From NCBI GenBank assembly GCA_003520455.1, contig DOUV01000479.1, positions 1 through 6,377 on the forward strand: DNA of 6,377 nucleotides, written 5' to 3'. Position numbers and translations under genes: made by a program. Below are positions 6,171 through 6,377 of the stretch, in pieces. Source of the DNA: Chloroflexota bacterium (GTDB lineage Bacteria > Chloroflexota > Anaerolineae > Ardenticatenales > Ardenticatenaceae). How positions within the stretch are numbered: the stretch's first letter is position 1; every line of letters starts with the position of its first letter. Below the pieces are notes generated by a model. That model was not told the DNA's origin. It saw nothing but the letters and a program-made list of their open reading frames with translations, and searched no databases.

Positions 6171-6377
6171 ATGGATGTGATGCCGGTCATCACCAAGACC
6201 GAGTTGGCGCGCAACACCCGCCAGGTGGTGGATCAGGCCCGGCGGGGACAGCCCGTGATGGTGGAAAGCTATGGGCAGGAGCAGGTGGCCATCGTGGACG
6301 CGATTGACTACCGTCTCCTGCGCGCCGTCGCGGCCTATGGCGCCGCGCCACCCCACCCCGCGCCGATCTCCGACGAG
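6171..6377 (+). CDS. Phd/YefM-type antitoxin, partial (C-terminus outside window)
   Basis: The first 69 codons of a type II antitoxin of the Phd/YefM fold, which neutralises a partner toxin and represses its own operon. Visible family features are the N-terminal dimerisation and DNA-binding pattern: VITKTELARNTRQVVDQARR (residues 6-25), then the turn and strand GQPVMVE and the strand VAIVDAIDY, corresponding to the conserved pattern in which a residue stretch like 'pvAvlv....Y..L' closes the domain. The Ala/Pro-rich stretch from about residue 57 may begin the flexible toxin-binding tail. ATG 6171 is preceded by GGAGGG at 6161-6166, which is better spaced than for the second ATG at 6180. No stop occurs before the window edge. 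A toxin gene (PIN, RelE or Doc type) would be expected next but is not visible. It could also be an orphan antitoxin-like regulator. Confidence 0.82.
   Translation, partial: MDVMPVITKTELARNTRQVVDQARRGQPVMVESYGQEQVAIVDAIDYRLLRAVAAYGAAPPHPAPISDE

Overview
The window comes from a GC-rich bacterial genome, in an accessory region dominated by mobile DNA. No gene here identifies the host. High GC, tandem large tyrosine recombinases, an IS110-type transposase and a Phd-type antitoxin would suit Chloroflexota or Actinomycetota, but that is a weak inference.

Layout. Positions 1-444 on the minus strand hold the N-terminal part of an IS110-family DEDD transposase. It runs off the left edge, and its reading frame breaks right at its first catalytic Asp. 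A short AT-rich junction (about 445-463) follows. From 518 to 6076 three tyrosine site-specific recombinase genes lie head to tail on the plus strand with almost no gaps: A (344 aa), B (743 aa) and C (764 aa). A and B overlap by ATGA, and B and C are one base apart. A 94-base gap then carries a good sigma70-like promoter and a tandem repeat, followed by the start of a Phd/YefM-type antitoxin gene that runs off the right edge.

How the genes work together. The recombinases look like one co-translated set, organised like the recombinase modules of Tn554-type and RIT (recombinase-in-trio) elements. All three keep the full catalytic residue set (Arg, Lys, His-x-x-Arg, His, Tyr). A is a standard-size recombinase. 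B and C are paralogues of each other, each with an extra N-terminal region of about 265 residues and a conserved four-Cys cluster after the catalytic Tyr. The simplest reading is a mobile element, possibly just the trio, that inserted into or next to an older IS110 copy. Its ends cannot be proven from this window. The most interesting points are the architecture of B and C and the junction with the broken IS110 gene.
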